Positions 9,301 through 17,347 of a stretch of DNA of 22,126 bases are shown here, piece after piece. Position numbers and translations under genes: made by a program. The notes beneath the pieces are model-generated. The model was not told where the DNA came from. It was given only the letters and a program-made list of their open reading frames with translations, and did no database searches. Each line of letters begins with the position of its first letter. The stretch's first letter is position 1. The DNA is from a virus, in the IMG/VR virus record IMGVR_UViG_3300034283_001069, positions 1 through 22,126 of that record; one strand, written 5' to 3'.

Positions 9301-10717
9301 CACCAAACTGCTTGGCAACGTATCCAAGCCGCATAACTTCTGATGCGTAAATAAGTTCTCCGAGTTGGCGAACATTAGACCCGCTGCTTTTAGCCGCTAG
9401 GCGAAGGCTCTCTTCCCAAATCTCTGCGGCTACCGAGTCTCCAACGATAGGGCTTAGGTTAGAAAGAAACTCTTCTTTGGCAAGCGCAATTCGCCCAGCG
9501 TCATCCGACGCACCTGACAGCAAAAACATTGCTTCGTCAACCGCAACGGTTTTTTGATCTTCCACCCTTCGGGCAATAGCCACCTCGTCAATCGTTCGCT
9601 CCGCCTTAAGAATTGAAAGAACTCCCGTTTTCCCAATCTGTTCATTGATTTCCCCAGCAACGTTTTGATTTAAAATCTCTCGGTAAACTGCGGTCTCCGC
9701 CTTAAGCCCAGCGCTCTTTGCAACGAGGTGAAGTTGTTTCCACTCAGCGGTAATGTACTCAAGGCTGTCTCCAGCGGTTTCGGAACTTCCGCTATTTACT
9801 CGGACGTACTTGTCAAATGCAACTGTGTCGTCTACCCCGCTAGACTTGGCAACGATTTGAGCCTTGCGAAGAGCCGATGCCCTGCTCTGTCCAAATACGC
9901 GGTTGGTTACTACGTCCGCAGCCGCACCCATTGTGACATGGTTTGTTCCCACCGCAACGGCATCTATTAACTGGTCCGAAACCTTTGAACGCTTAGCAAC
10001 CTCAATAGCAGTGAAAAGGAAGCGAACACCAATAATTGCTGCGGCAACTCCAGAGCCGCGCCCAAGCATTGCGGTTGCCATCCCACGCTTAATTCCCCCG
10101 AGACCTTTGGCGGTCTTTGAGTACATTCTGCCTAGCAACTCCTTGCCAGAGTTTCCTTTAAGCCACGCCTCTTCTTCTGCACTTGCACCGTACCGCACGG
10201 CAGAAGAAGCAATACCGTCAACAGTTGTCTGGTTAATACGCTCCTGGATGCTGGCACTTTTCTTTGCAACGTCGTACCCCTTGCCAGCGCCAGCAGCAAT
10301 AAGGTTAAACGGATCCATGAAGACGGCAAGCAGGAGTTCGGTCGCAGCGTCGTTTGTTATTCCAGCGCTTTCATTTGCCATCTGGTCTGCAACGTCGCTG
10401 ATGCTCATGCCATTGACACGGACCATGTCAATGTAGCGCTGGGAAATTCCTAGGTCAAGTCCAGTTAATTGCTGACCCAAACGCTTCTCTGCAATCTCAC
10501 CGCTAACAATTTCAAAAGGTGTGTTGACTACTTCCCCAAGAGTTCCAAGTGTCGCGGATACCCCACCGCCCAAAAGACCTGCCGACCCACCAAGCAGGTC
10601 AACTCCAAATGTTCCAGGTCGGTCAAGACCAGTTTGTTCTGGCTCAGAACCGCCGCCAATCCCAGGTCCAACTACTGGCGGGAGCGACCCGCTATTTCCA
10701 GATACGAGCCTTACCAT
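6365..10717 (-). CDS. Giant 1450-aa protein, probable virion-internal protein, unknown family
   Basis: At 4.35 kb this is the largest gene in the window. Its ATG overlaps the previous stop as TAATG (1 bp), with TAGGAAC upstream. I do not recognise the family. Visible features: a Gly/Pro-rich N-terminus; a Gly-rich hydrophobic stretch at about 37-64; a hydrophobic segment at about 224-241 (A-A-A-I-I-G-V-R-F-L-F); then about 1000 residues of mostly helical, highly charged sequence; and an aromatic, Pro-containing segment at 1260-1272 (N-H-P-V-F-A-L-Y-P-V-S-Y-M), followed by another hydrophobic stretch (V-L-A-P-W-M-A-I-L). No cysteine is present. No peptidase, lytic transglycosylase or nuclease signature stood out. 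Size, amphipathic helices and position beside the portal suggest an ejection or internal-core protein. A tape-measure role is an alternative, though its location before the scaffold argues against it. Confidence 0.6.
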   Translation of the reverse strand: MVRLVSGNSGSLPPVVGPGIGGGSEPEQTGLDRPGTFGVDLLGGSAGLLGGGVSATLGTLGEVVNTPFEIVSGEIAEKRLGQQLTGLDLGISQRYIDMVRVNGMSISDVADQMANESAGITNDAATELLLAVFMDPFNLIAAGAGKGYDVAKKSASIQERINQTTVDGIASSAVRYGASAEEEAWLKGNSGKELLGRMYSKTAKGLGGIKRGMATAMLGRGSGVAAAIIGVRFLFTAIEVAKRSKVSDQLIDAVAVGTNHVTMGAAADVVTNRVFGQSRASALRKAQIVAKSSGVDDTVAFDKYVRVNSGSSETAGDSLEYITAEWKQLHLVAKSAGLKAETAVYREILNQNVAGEINEQIGKTGVLSILKAERTIDEVAIARRVEDQKTVAVDEAMFLLSGASDDAGRIALAKEEFLSNLSPIVGDSVAAEIWEESLRLAAKSSGSNVRQLGELIYASEVMRLGYVAKQFGAAKKSLLSRINTTAVRSRLSDITRPMVEQAERWTIVAKDTMTDKDYATTVRILADDTLSTAERAKAALYAVRRFSILRNQYDAKGFARLATGDEASQKKAVDALQDTLSQYEEGSFLKEVPIDEFKGADEVLPELGAMRNSAERGEYRLAFEPETAAKIATIPNRVYQNAVTKDVSRFGVDLWVPITDDAIDVTLGNRNFLGSALDTLTRERRTTAVVANTLTRMQEYVIQKNLPISRAMVRKLHSRLTDRAFEMKGSIRTAFTEANQGSNTSTTIIDELILDAKKLSQTDYETLLAMKTSGELRRMIFLAAEGDASVVGLTSKLTGRIKTEITANFVTSIPDMIYPSVKFTLSPIFGLQEVIESKYWNTIRGYGSEMSLGQILRKRGIESSMADDIRFGTKRFYDIEDPATGKIVKVDSVDVLAELYISERSELKFAQEMNSINMYYAGSVTDAILSPFGANSESFVKGLAESLGGAQNVGRYKANDWYKYVTSESLDEIADGLGARFAEHAPMQWATWLKLAGGDRRGAALIMMRERQALIRGRQSARSYLDANKPMGMGFGRQYDDAPIKNLDITVRELSKKVKSKDPAVRRAALDDLDKRLGAIHAEAAIIGYSVEGLDALTRAKGAIETARTAARLTVKNNLTKKSTTTADAVVSSLDDARGALRSEFETAVARKGLVRDALIADGISKPLANEMAALFVVAEKRRELVPQISIAITKAMKGERLSPEILDTLKDSLIHIRGARAPEETMWNAIIHSIDGAAARADKTHFFNPGRSFLERSLNHPVFALYPVSYMFGKVLPEYSRMLYLSPTRGVSGMVLAPWMAILRAFGGSKFSAENWGKYAPLVGFNAASDIRQAMVENLGEDATATKNPLIYMLANTLIPGLPSEVGTSLSRPVRVIGEEFTSGERPNFGTIGRAVSDQAVGIVGLGRAAQEAGKILDYALFKEDSLLAQAGDAIGDAAESLRDIIRPK

Positions 10718-13566
10718 TAAACGTTCCTATTTCTTGCAATTGGCGTGTATTTAACTCCAGTTTGTGGAAGCCCGCCAGTTCCGCCTTTCGCCGTTGGCAT
10801 ATTTCGCATAAACGTTTGCAGCATGCGATCCGACTGCTGACCTGATTGTGCTCGGTTAATTCCCCCAGTTACAACGTTGCCCATCCCAGTTCCCGCAACT
10901 GATGCAGCGCGTGCGCGGTCGTACCGTCCTAGGTACGAATCCATTTTGTCTTTGGTTGCTTTAGGAATGTTCATGCCTGAGGTCATAGGCTTAACAGAAC
11001 CGCCAGTCTTCTTTGCGCCAGTGTCCCACATAAAGCCAGTGCCGCCAGAGAACGCTTCGCCAAGCGTAAGATCCCTTCCGCCTGCGGTCTTTGAGATAAC
11101 AGTAGATGCATCTTGACCCGCCCATTGCGTTCCAGCCCAGCGATCTTTCCCAACCCTTTGATTCCCGCTACTGGGGCGGGTAGATCCGTCTCCTGCTCCT
11201 GATCCCTCTCCTGGGGTTGTGTCAACTGTTGGGAAAAGTTCTGTAATTTGCGTAAGCATTTCAGGTGAGATCATCTCGGTAATATCTAGGTCAATTAACG
11301 CTTCCCCTTGCGAGCCGCCAATCTTTTTCCCGTCGGGGATATAAACCCTTCCATTCCGAACGGTAAGCAATCCGTCCTTAACAGCCTTTCGGATACCCCC
11401 GTCAACAATTCCCTGGTAATCCGAAGCCCATGTATATCCCTTATCCTTAAGAAGACCCCAAACGCTCCCGTCCGAAAGATCCGTTGCGTCAAGAGAGTCA
11501 CCATCACCAAGTTTGACTAAGGACTCTCCCGCTGTAACGGGAACAGTAATGACTCGGTTTCCCCCAACATTGTCTACGAGGGAGTTCCAATTTCCGTTTC
11601 GCAAATACTGCTGGACAAACTGTTGAGCAGCACTTCCCGTAAGCAACTTGTTACTCGTATCTGCGTTTTGGCTAAACACAATGTATTTAAACGTTCCGTC
11701 GCTTTGCTTAACCCTAGAAACCCACCCTCGGGTATATTTGTCAATGTCGGTTGGGTCAGCCTGACCTCCTGGAATAACGATGCGAATGCGCTGAAGGTTC
11801 TGGTTAACAAGGGAAGAAATTGTTGTTTTGCCAGCAATGGTAATTGTTCCAAGCGTTTTAATCATAACGCCTTGACCTTTCTCCCATGCGGACGTGTCTT
11901 GCGTGCCAGTGTCTGGAACGTCCTCTCCGTCAATGTCAGTAATGACAGTTCCGTTTCCAGCGATCCATTCGGTTTCTTGATCATAAACGCTAGTGATTGC
12001 GTCAAAGATTGACGTTCCCTCGCCAGAAGTCCCTGGTGAAATAATTCCTCCTAGAATTGTCTGGGGATCATAAATTCCCCGAACGTTATTTCCGCCGAGA
12101 ATGTTTCCGCTGTATTCCCCGTACAGGTCCGAGGTGTCTGAGGGTCGTCTACCCGTTATATACATAGCCGATTCGTTTTGTAGGGATCGCGCGATGTCGC
12201 TAGGGATTCCCGAGGTTCCAGAAATTGTATTCAGTCTCGCGCCGAACGCCCTGAGTGCTGCGGCGCGTGCACCAATATCCGCTCCAGCCTTGTCCATTGC
12301 CTTTCCGAGGTCGTCAACCGCATCATCGTAGTTGTCCTCAACAGTAAGAATTGGAGCAGCCTTTCCTAGCACCGTTGCAAACCTGTCCCAACTGGCAATG
12401 GTTTTTCTTGTTGTGTCAGTGACACTAGGATTATTCTTTGCCCACTTTACAAGAGCGGCAGCGGAAGAGCGCGCGTCTTTCATCATGTCAGAAATGTTGT
12501 CAATTGTTAGGGTAATCTTTGTTCCATCGGGTCTCTTAATAGAACCCCCATTAACTGAAATAAATTGATCTAGGATTGAAAGCGCGGCGTTCTGGTTTCC
12601 AGCCAGCAGTTGTGCAAACGAAGTTTCGCCAAGCAAATCTTTAATGGTTGGTGCTGCCTTCATTGCTTCGTCAATTGCATCTAGGTCCTTAAAGATATTG
12701 TCGTACCCTGCATTAATCCTCTTGTCTGCGGCAGCCCCCGCCATGTTCTTATTTGCAATAGACTGATTCTCTTGGAGGTTTCGGATACTTGAAAGAACTT
12801 TTTCTGCTTCTGTTGCCAAGCCGTACTTAGAGGAACTGAGCAAGTCGTACGCCTGTTGCAAAAACTTCAACTGCTCTGTGTACCCTTGGTACTTTGCGGA
12901 GTCCGTTGTTCGCGACTTAGACAACCACGCCGCATTCCCCTTTGCAACAATTACCGAAGCCTCTGCAATGACCTTTTCCTTGTTGTATTTTTCAGAAGCC
13001 TCTGGGTTCCGCCCAATCGCGTCGTCGTACAGGGAAAGAAACACATCCTGATTGGCACCGCCAGCAAAGTCAATTGTCTTTCCGTTTATCGTTACTTTCC
13101 CCCCAGACGCAAACTGGTTTTGTGTGTTGGTAAGAAGATCGTCAACCGCATCGTTTAGTTCGTCCCGCAACTCATCAATGTCGTCTGGGTTCAACGTTGG
13201 GTCAAGAAGCATTTCCTCAATCACTCGCACCTTGTTTGCGTAATCTCCGTTGGCGCTTTGCTCCTTAAGAGTTGTGTCAATTTCGTTAAGCGTTCTGGTT
13301 CGGCTTGCCTTGCGAATAGCACGAAGAGTTTCCTCAACGTCCATTCGCGACTTGCCCCCCTTGGTCGTAGTCGCCATCATCTTATTAAGCAACTCAATGG
13401 CGATAGCAGAAGTAATCTCGCGACCTTCAAACGACTCTTTGTTCACAAAGGCTTTATAAATTCGGTTTAGTCTCAGGGTAATGTAGGACGAAGCGATCCC
13501 GCTAATTGAAGAAGCGAGAGACCCGCTCCCCGTAATGATCTTACCGAACTGACCAGTTACTGCCAT
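10717..13566 (-). CDS. Large 949-aa protein, probable virion component, unknown family
   Basis: It follows the portal stop by 3 nt, with a GGGTGG site upstream of ATG 13566-13564, and overlaps the 1450-aa gene by one base. I do not recognise it. Residues 1-460 look helical and charged (for example D-D-I-D-E-L-R-D-E-L-N-D-A-V-D-D-L-L at 128-145). Residues about 535-760 look beta-rich (I-K-T-L-G-T-I-T-I-A-G-K-T, R-I-R-I-V-I-P-G-G). From about 783 the sequence is Gly/Ser/Thr-rich and low complexity, ending in a basic tail. There is no cysteine and no clear enzyme motif. Its pairing with the 1450-aa gene and tight junctions to both neighbours suggest the two work together in the virion, perhaps at the portal vertex. 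That is inference from context. Confidence 0.58.
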   Translation of the reverse strand: MAVTGQFGKIITGSGSLASSISGIASSYITLRLNRIYKAFVNKESFEGREITSAIAIELLNKMMATTTKGGKSRMDVEETLRAIRKASRTRTLNEIDTTLKEQSANGDYANKVRVIEEMLLDPTLNPDDIDELRDELNDAVDDLLTNTQNQFASGGKVTINGKTIDFAGGANQDVFLSLYDDAIGRNPEASEKYNKEKVIAEASVIVAKGNAAWLSKSRTTDSAKYQGYTEQLKFLQQAYDLLSSSKYGLATEAEKVLSSIRNLQENQSIANKNMAGAAADKRINAGYDNIFKDLDAIDEAMKAAPTIKDLLGETSFAQLLAGNQNAALSILDQFISVNGGSIKRPDGTKITLTIDNISDMMKDARSSAAALVKWAKNNPSVTDTTRKTIASWDRFATVLGKAAPILTVEDNYDDAVDDLGKAMDKAGADIGARAAALRAFGARLNTISGTSGIPSDIARSLQNESAMYITGRRPSDTSDLYGEYSGNILGGNNVRGIYDPQTILGGIISPGTSGEGTSIFDAITSVYDQETEWIAGNGTVITDIDGEDVPDTGTQDTSAWEKGQGVMIKTLGTITIAGKTTISSLVNQNLQRIRIVIPGGQADPTDIDKYTRGWVSRVKQSDGTFKYIVFSQNADTSNKLLTGSAAQQFVQQYLRNGNWNSLVDNVGGNRVITVPVTAGESLVKLGDGDSLDATDLSDGSVWGLLKDKGYTWASDYQGIVDGGIRKAVKDGLLTVRNGRVYIPDGKKIGGSQGEALIDLDITEMISPEMLTQITELFPTVDTTPGEGSGAGDGSTRPSSGNQRVGKDRWAGTQWAGQDASTVISKTAGGRDLTLGEAFSGGTGFMWDTGAKKTGGSVKPMTSGMNIPKATKDKMDSYLGRYDRARAASVAGTGMGNVVTGGINRAQSGQQSDRMLQTFMRNMPTAKGGTGGLPQTGVKYTPIARNRNV

Positions 13567-13569
13567 TTA

Positions 13570-15564
13570 TTAACCACCCTGTCCGAACATCAACTGCTCT
13601 TCTGTCTGCGCTACTTGCGCTTCGTTTTCTGGCATTGCCTCCGCCGCCGATGGCGGGATCAATCCCTCATCGTTCATGGACTCGCTTCCCATTGGGGGCG
13701 GGTTTTGCCCGCGCATCGCTTCCATTGCTGATTGCTGATCAAGCGGCGATCCAGGTTCACCAATTCCCTGCGGAGCCTGCAAGCCAAGTTGTCGGAACGA
13801 TCCAACCACGCTCGCCATTGTTGCAACAGCCGCTGGGTTAATTGTAGCATCTGTCTGCTCGTCTCGGATAATATCCTTTTCGTTCTGCGGATCATCTACG
13901 CCTACGCGATCCATTGCGCGCTCAGCCGACCAGATGCGATTTTGCACAAGGCTAATTGCTGTGTTAGCAAGTTCAAGCGTGTCGCGAGGGGTCAACTCAG
14001 GGGGGACAACTTCAATGCGATACTGACCATTAATTACAAGGGCAACGGTTTCATCATTGTACGACCATACTTGAGCAGCCATCTTCCAAACCTTTTTAAT
14101 CCAGTTGTAGAACAACTTACGCTTTGGCGCAATGCGCTGCTCGTAGTTAGCAACCAGCGAGGCAATGGCTCGTGACGATCCAAGTACGCTTGAAGGAGCA
14201 ATACCAAGAAGCAGATCGTTAAGACCAGAGACGACGGCTAGTTCTCGGTCAATACGCTGATTGTATTGCTCAATCTGGATGTTGGGGAGGAACGGCTGGA
14301 TTGGCTCAATGCGGTTTCCTGCGCCAGGGGCGGCAATACGACCTGGCTTCGGGATTGCATTTGCAGGGACTTCCTCTGGGGCATCCTGCCCAACCAACTG
14401 GAACATTTGCCCGCCCACAATCTGATGAATGAATTGCGCGGCGTTTGTGATGCGCTCGTCCTTTTCTCGGAGAAGTTGCTCAACGTCGTATAGTTCTGGC
14501 TTTCCGTATGGAGACCCAGGAATGCGAGAGTTGATGAGCGGGATATATGGAAGTTCGCCGTTGTACTCTGGCTGCTCCGAATCCTTGATAAGTTCGTTGC
14601 CAACAAAAACGCAGTTGTAGGTCTTAACTTCATCACCCACAACTTTCTTGTACCAGTAGTCGTAGACACTTACCTGAAGGCGCTCGTACGCAGTATCGCG
14701 ACGGTCAACGCTTCGCTCAGCCTGCGACGCAAATGCAGTGACAAGGGGGTCCGCATGGGTTCCGTTGTATACAAATGGGAAATACTCGTTGCCCATCTTC
14801 ATTGGGATTACGTCAACGCCGAACTCGTCCATAACTGCCTGAGGGCTAAGACCGTAGTGATAAAGCGCCCAGTCAATACGTGTGAAGTCAGATGCGCCAT
14901 ATCCCATGTAAAGGTTTTCTGGGGCAGAGATTACTTCTACGCGAGGAACGCCGTCCTTCTTGTCGTACGTTATCTTTGCAGCGGTATCTCCGTAGAGGGA
15001 CTTGTAAAGGGCTGCATCTTCCATAACGATATCCATGTCCGCCTCTTCCCACCATCGGAAGAAAATTCGCTCTCGCGCCGCAGCCTCTTCTCGGTCCTCT
15101 CGCTCATTTCCTGAAGGAAGATAGTTGATGACTGGGCGAACGGCTTGTAGCGAGGCTGGGATAGACACATACGATGGGTGAACGTTAACGGATACGTGGG
15201 CGCGACCGCTAAGTCGCGCGGACTGATCGTCTGCCCAGTGGTCTGCGCCGCCAATGGTCATTGTTCTTGCGTGGAAAAGATTGTCAAAGCGTCGGAACAA
15301 TTGTCGTCGTCGTGCGTTCTCGGACTCAACGCTTCCCTTGCGCTCAAGGATCTCGGCAAGTTTCTTGGCGGCTTCCTGACCGCCAGTTACCTCAGCGTTC
15401 TTGACTAACTTCTTTGCTTCCTCAGCAAGAACCGTACTTCCCATGAATCGGCTTCCGCGACCAGCAATCTTGGCAACAAGTTTGGCTCCCTTCTGAGCCA
15501 TGTCAATAACCTGTGGGTCATTGGTCTGAAGGGATGGGATCTGTGATGCATTTCTCTTAGCCAT
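13570..15564 (-). CDS. Portal protein
   Basis: A 664-aa protein directly after the large terminase gene, overlapping its stop as TAATG. Portals form the 12-subunit ring through which DNA enters and leaves the capsid. Supporting segments: R-R-F-D-N-L-F near 91-97; H-V-S-V-N-V-H-P-S-Y-V-S-I near 123-135, leading into V-I-N-Y-L-P; the helical F-F-R-W-W-E-E-A-D-M-D-I (168-179); L-Y-G-D-T-A-A-K-I; and A-P-E-N-L-Y-M-G-Y-G. Later there is a long helical stem/wing region with R-E-K-D-E-R-I-T-N-A-A-Q-F. The C-terminus is Gln/Glu/Pro-rich and probably flexible. An extra 80-residue Lys/Ala-rich helical N-terminus precedes the usual start region; the TAATG junction supports it being real. Only one cysteine is seen. 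Confidence 0.85.
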   Translation of the reverse strand: MAKRNASQIPSLQTNDPQVIDMAQKGAKLVAKIAGRGSRFMGSTVLAEEAKKLVKNAEVTGGQEAAKKLAEILERKGSVESENARRRQLFRRFDNLFHARTMTIGGADHWADDQSARLSGRAHVSVNVHPSYVSIPASLQAVRPVINYLPSGNEREDREEAAARERIFFRWWEEADMDIVMEDAALYKSLYGDTAAKITYDKKDGVPRVEVISAPENLYMGYGASDFTRIDWALYHYGLSPQAVMDEFGVDVIPMKMGNEYFPFVYNGTHADPLVTAFASQAERSVDRRDTAYERLQVSVYDYWYKKVVGDEVKTYNCVFVGNELIKDSEQPEYNGELPYIPLINSRIPGSPYGKPELYDVEQLLREKDERITNAAQFIHQIVGGQMFQLVGQDAPEEVPANAIPKPGRIAAPGAGNRIEPIQPFLPNIQIEQYNQRIDRELAVVSGLNDLLLGIAPSSVLGSSRAIASLVANYEQRIAPKRKLFYNWIKKVWKMAAQVWSYNDETVALVINGQYRIEVVPPELTPRDTLELANTAISLVQNRIWSAERAMDRVGVDDPQNEKDIIRDEQTDATINPAAVATMASVVGSFRQLGLQAPQGIGEPGSPLDQQSAMEAMRGQNPPPMGSESMNDEGLIPPSAAEAMPENEAQVAQTEEQLMFGQGG

Positions 15565-17114
15565 TATGCAACCCCGAAGAAGTTAAACTCTGCGTCCTTA
15601 ACGGATTCCGAGGCTGAGCGGGCGGCGTGTCGGATAGCAACGGCAAGAGCCATCACCGCGTCTGTCTCCAGTTTCCTGTCATCTAGTTTGTATCCCAAGA
15701 GTTGCCTCCGCAGTTCTAGCCAGATCCCCCGCTTAGGGAATACAATCATTTCTTTATCTAGTATAGCCTTAAGATCCGACAAGATTTCAAGTTTCTTAGC
15801 CTTAGTCCCAGAGAAGTCTACTTGTCGTAAGGGCTTAATGACACTTAGTTCTTGCATAAACATCTTACCACCAAATCCAGTGCTATCTATAATAGTGGTA
15901 CAATATGCTCCCTGATTATACAACAGATGGCTTTCCCTAAGCATATTTACGAGGTTTATTAAAGTTTGCCTACCCGACCTCTTCCTAGCGCGGACTCCAC
16001 GGATCTTGTTCTTGTCGGTATAGTCAAGGACAACGGACCACGTGGCATCCGAAGAGATGGCAGGATCGCATCCCTGAACGTAGCGGTGTGCCTTTACAGG
16101 TTCCTCTTCATCCTCAAGGTCAGGGTAGAAAGCCTTCTCAATAGACTCGGCATGGAAGTACGCCTCACGAGCCTCAATGAAGTACCCGTCAATGTTTTGG
16201 GGGACAAGGTATTCAACCTGCTGGCGGATGATAGAGTCAAAGTTATCCTTGGAAAGACCGTACCCGATGTTGTCGCGAGTAGACATCCTGAAGGAAATAA
16301 ACTGGTCGTCCCTAACTGGGTTTTCGGGGTTTCCCAATTCCCAAAGATCTGCATAATCGTTGATTCCCTCGGTCGGGGTGGAGATGAAGTGGAGTTGCCC
16401 TCCAGTGGAGAGGCGTCGGAGGTTAAGAACCTCTTGGTAGATGGTCATAAGGTACGGATCAAACGCCGCTTCGTCAAACGAAATGCCGCTCATGTCTTTA
16501 CCAAGAAGCGCCTTCGCCTTATCTTGAGTTGTTCGGAAGTGGATGCTCCCACCGCCAACCGCCTTATTGAACTGAAACCAGAGATACTCGCCACGATACT
16601 TCTTATCAAAGGTAGCGATCTTCCCCATTTCTATAAAGAGCGGAGCCTTGCGCCCCTTTTGCGCAGGATGAATTCCTTGGCAAATCATAGACAGTTCGCG
16701 GAAGACCAGTTCGGCGGTTTCCTGTTGAATGCCGATGTGATACCACTCGTAGGGTTCTTTAAGCCAACGGAGTGCATCTTCGGGATCAGATGGCGTTGGG
16801 GGCTTAATTCCCAGTTTGTAAAAGGCTGAATGAAAAACCATAAGTGCCATTGCCAGAGTCTTACCTGCTCGGTTACCAGCAGATACAACTGTAGTTAGAT
16901 ACTTGGGAGACCAGCCGTTTTCTGCCCGCTCAACGCAGGCTCTCGCCCAACGCTCCTGACCAGGATTCATATGAACCCCAAGGAAACGCTCAGCGAAGAA
17001 TACTGGGTCTGTGCGCCCAGCAGTCAAGTCCTCTAAAAGATTACCCACGCTTGGCTTTGTTACGGGCGCTAATTGCGGCAGCCTTTCGCTTTGCGTCTGC
17101 CTTACTGCTTGCAC
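15564..17114 (-). CDS. terL: Terminase large subunit (packaging ATPase/nuclease)
   Basis: A 516-aa DNA packaging motor. The ATPase half has Walker A S-A-G-N-R-A-G-K-T at 78-86, Walker B I-S-F-D-E-A at 211-216 with catalytic E215, and a coupling motif F-I-S-T-P-T-E-G at 243-250. The RNase H-like nuclease half offers D350 (G-C-D-P-A), D410 (I-I-D-S-T-G-F-G-G) and D485 (E-T-D-A-V-M-A-L-A) as metal-binding acids. Length is usual. The start is uncertain: GTG at 17114 implies a 74-bp overlap with the preceding gene and has only a poor GTGTGGG upstream. GTG at 17048 would shorten it by 22 residues without touching any motif. It is coupled to the portal by TAATG. Confidence 0.95.
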   Translation of the reverse strand: MQAVRQTQSERLPQLAPVTKPSVGNLLEDLTAGRTDPVFFAERFLGVHMNPGQERWARACVERAENGWSPKYLTTVVSAGNRAGKTLAMALMVFHSAFYKLGIKPPTPSDPEDALRWLKEPYEWYHIGIQQETAELVFRELSMICQGIHPAQKGRKAPLFIEMGKIATFDKKYRGEYLWFQFNKAVGGGSIHFRTTQDKAKALLGKDMSGISFDEAAFDPYLMTIYQEVLNLRRLSTGGQLHFISTPTEGINDYADLWELGNPENPVRDDQFISFRMSTRDNIGYGLSKDNFDSIIRQQVEYLVPQNIDGYFIEAREAYFHAESIEKAFYPDLEDEEEPVKAHRYVQGCDPAISSDATWSVVLDYTDKNKIRGVRARKRSGRQTLINLVNMLRESHLLYNQGAYCTTIIDSTGFGGKMFMQELSVIKPLRQVDFSGTKAKKLEILSDLKAILDKEMIVFPKRGIWLELRRQLLGYKLDDRKLETDAVMALAVAIRHAARSASESVKDAEFNFFGVA

Positions 17115-17337
17115 CCCACACGCGCAGGCTCAATAGCAGTCGGGTAGGCTTGCCGTTGGCATCGTACTCTGGTCCAGGCATGCCGCCCATACGGGCAAGA
17201 AACGATGCACGACGTGGGTTGTCTCCGCTCTTAACTGGAGCCTTAAGCGTGCCACCCTTGTAGGACGCACGACCCTTGGCGTTGAGTCCGCCTGCTGGGT
17301 TCTTCCCTTCTTTGCGTGACCATGCTGGTGTTGCCAT
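17041..17337 (-). CDS. Conserved small basic phage protein (DUF6321-like)
   Basis: A 98-aa basic protein. An AGGAG site four bases before ATG 17337-17335 fixes the start; an upstream in-frame start at 17373 would overlap the previous gene and lacks such a site. Its opening T-P-A-W-S-R-K-E-G-K-N-P-A-G-G-L-N, then G-R-A-S-Y, P-V-K-S-G-D-N-P-R-R-A-S-F-L-A-R-M and L-L-L-S-L-R-V-W-G-A-S-S-K, is a pattern I associate with a widespread small phage family, recalled as DUF6321. No catalytic function is known to me. It has no cysteine and is Lys/Arg rich, suggesting nucleic-acid contact. It sits next to the large terminase, overlapping its 5' end, which is consistent with a packaging or head role (inference). 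Confidence 0.72.
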   Translation of the reverse strand: MATPAWSRKEGKNPAGGLNAKGRASYKGGTLKAPVKSGDNPRRASFLARMGGMPGPEYDANGKPTRLLLSLRVWGASSKADAKRKAAAISARNKAKRG

Positions 17338-17340
17338 AAC

Positions 17341-17347
17341 TCTCCTA
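17341..17347 (-). promoter_or_regulatory. Ribosome binding site merged with the previous stop codon
   Basis: The minus-strand string TAGGAGA contains both the TAG stop of the DUF5872-like gene and the AGGAG site for the DUF6321-like gene, four bases before its ATG. This decides the start at 17337 and suggests translational coupling. Confidence 0.8.

Noticed and set aside
9864-10436. A 190-codon plus-strand open frame opposite the 1450-aa gene
   Set aside because: Antisense shadow; composition (Ala/Pro/Thr/Ser rich) follows from the complementary coding frame.
6365-10717. Tape-measure protein
   Set aside because: Length and hydrophobic patches would fit, but it lies before scaffold and capsid, not between tube and Dit genes. 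Kept only as an alternative.
15966-16829. A 287-codon plus-strand open frame opposite terL
   Set aside because: It is antisense to a terminase with intact motifs across the whole stretch, has no family resemblance, and no other plus-strand gene is supported here. It is a shadow of the coding frame.
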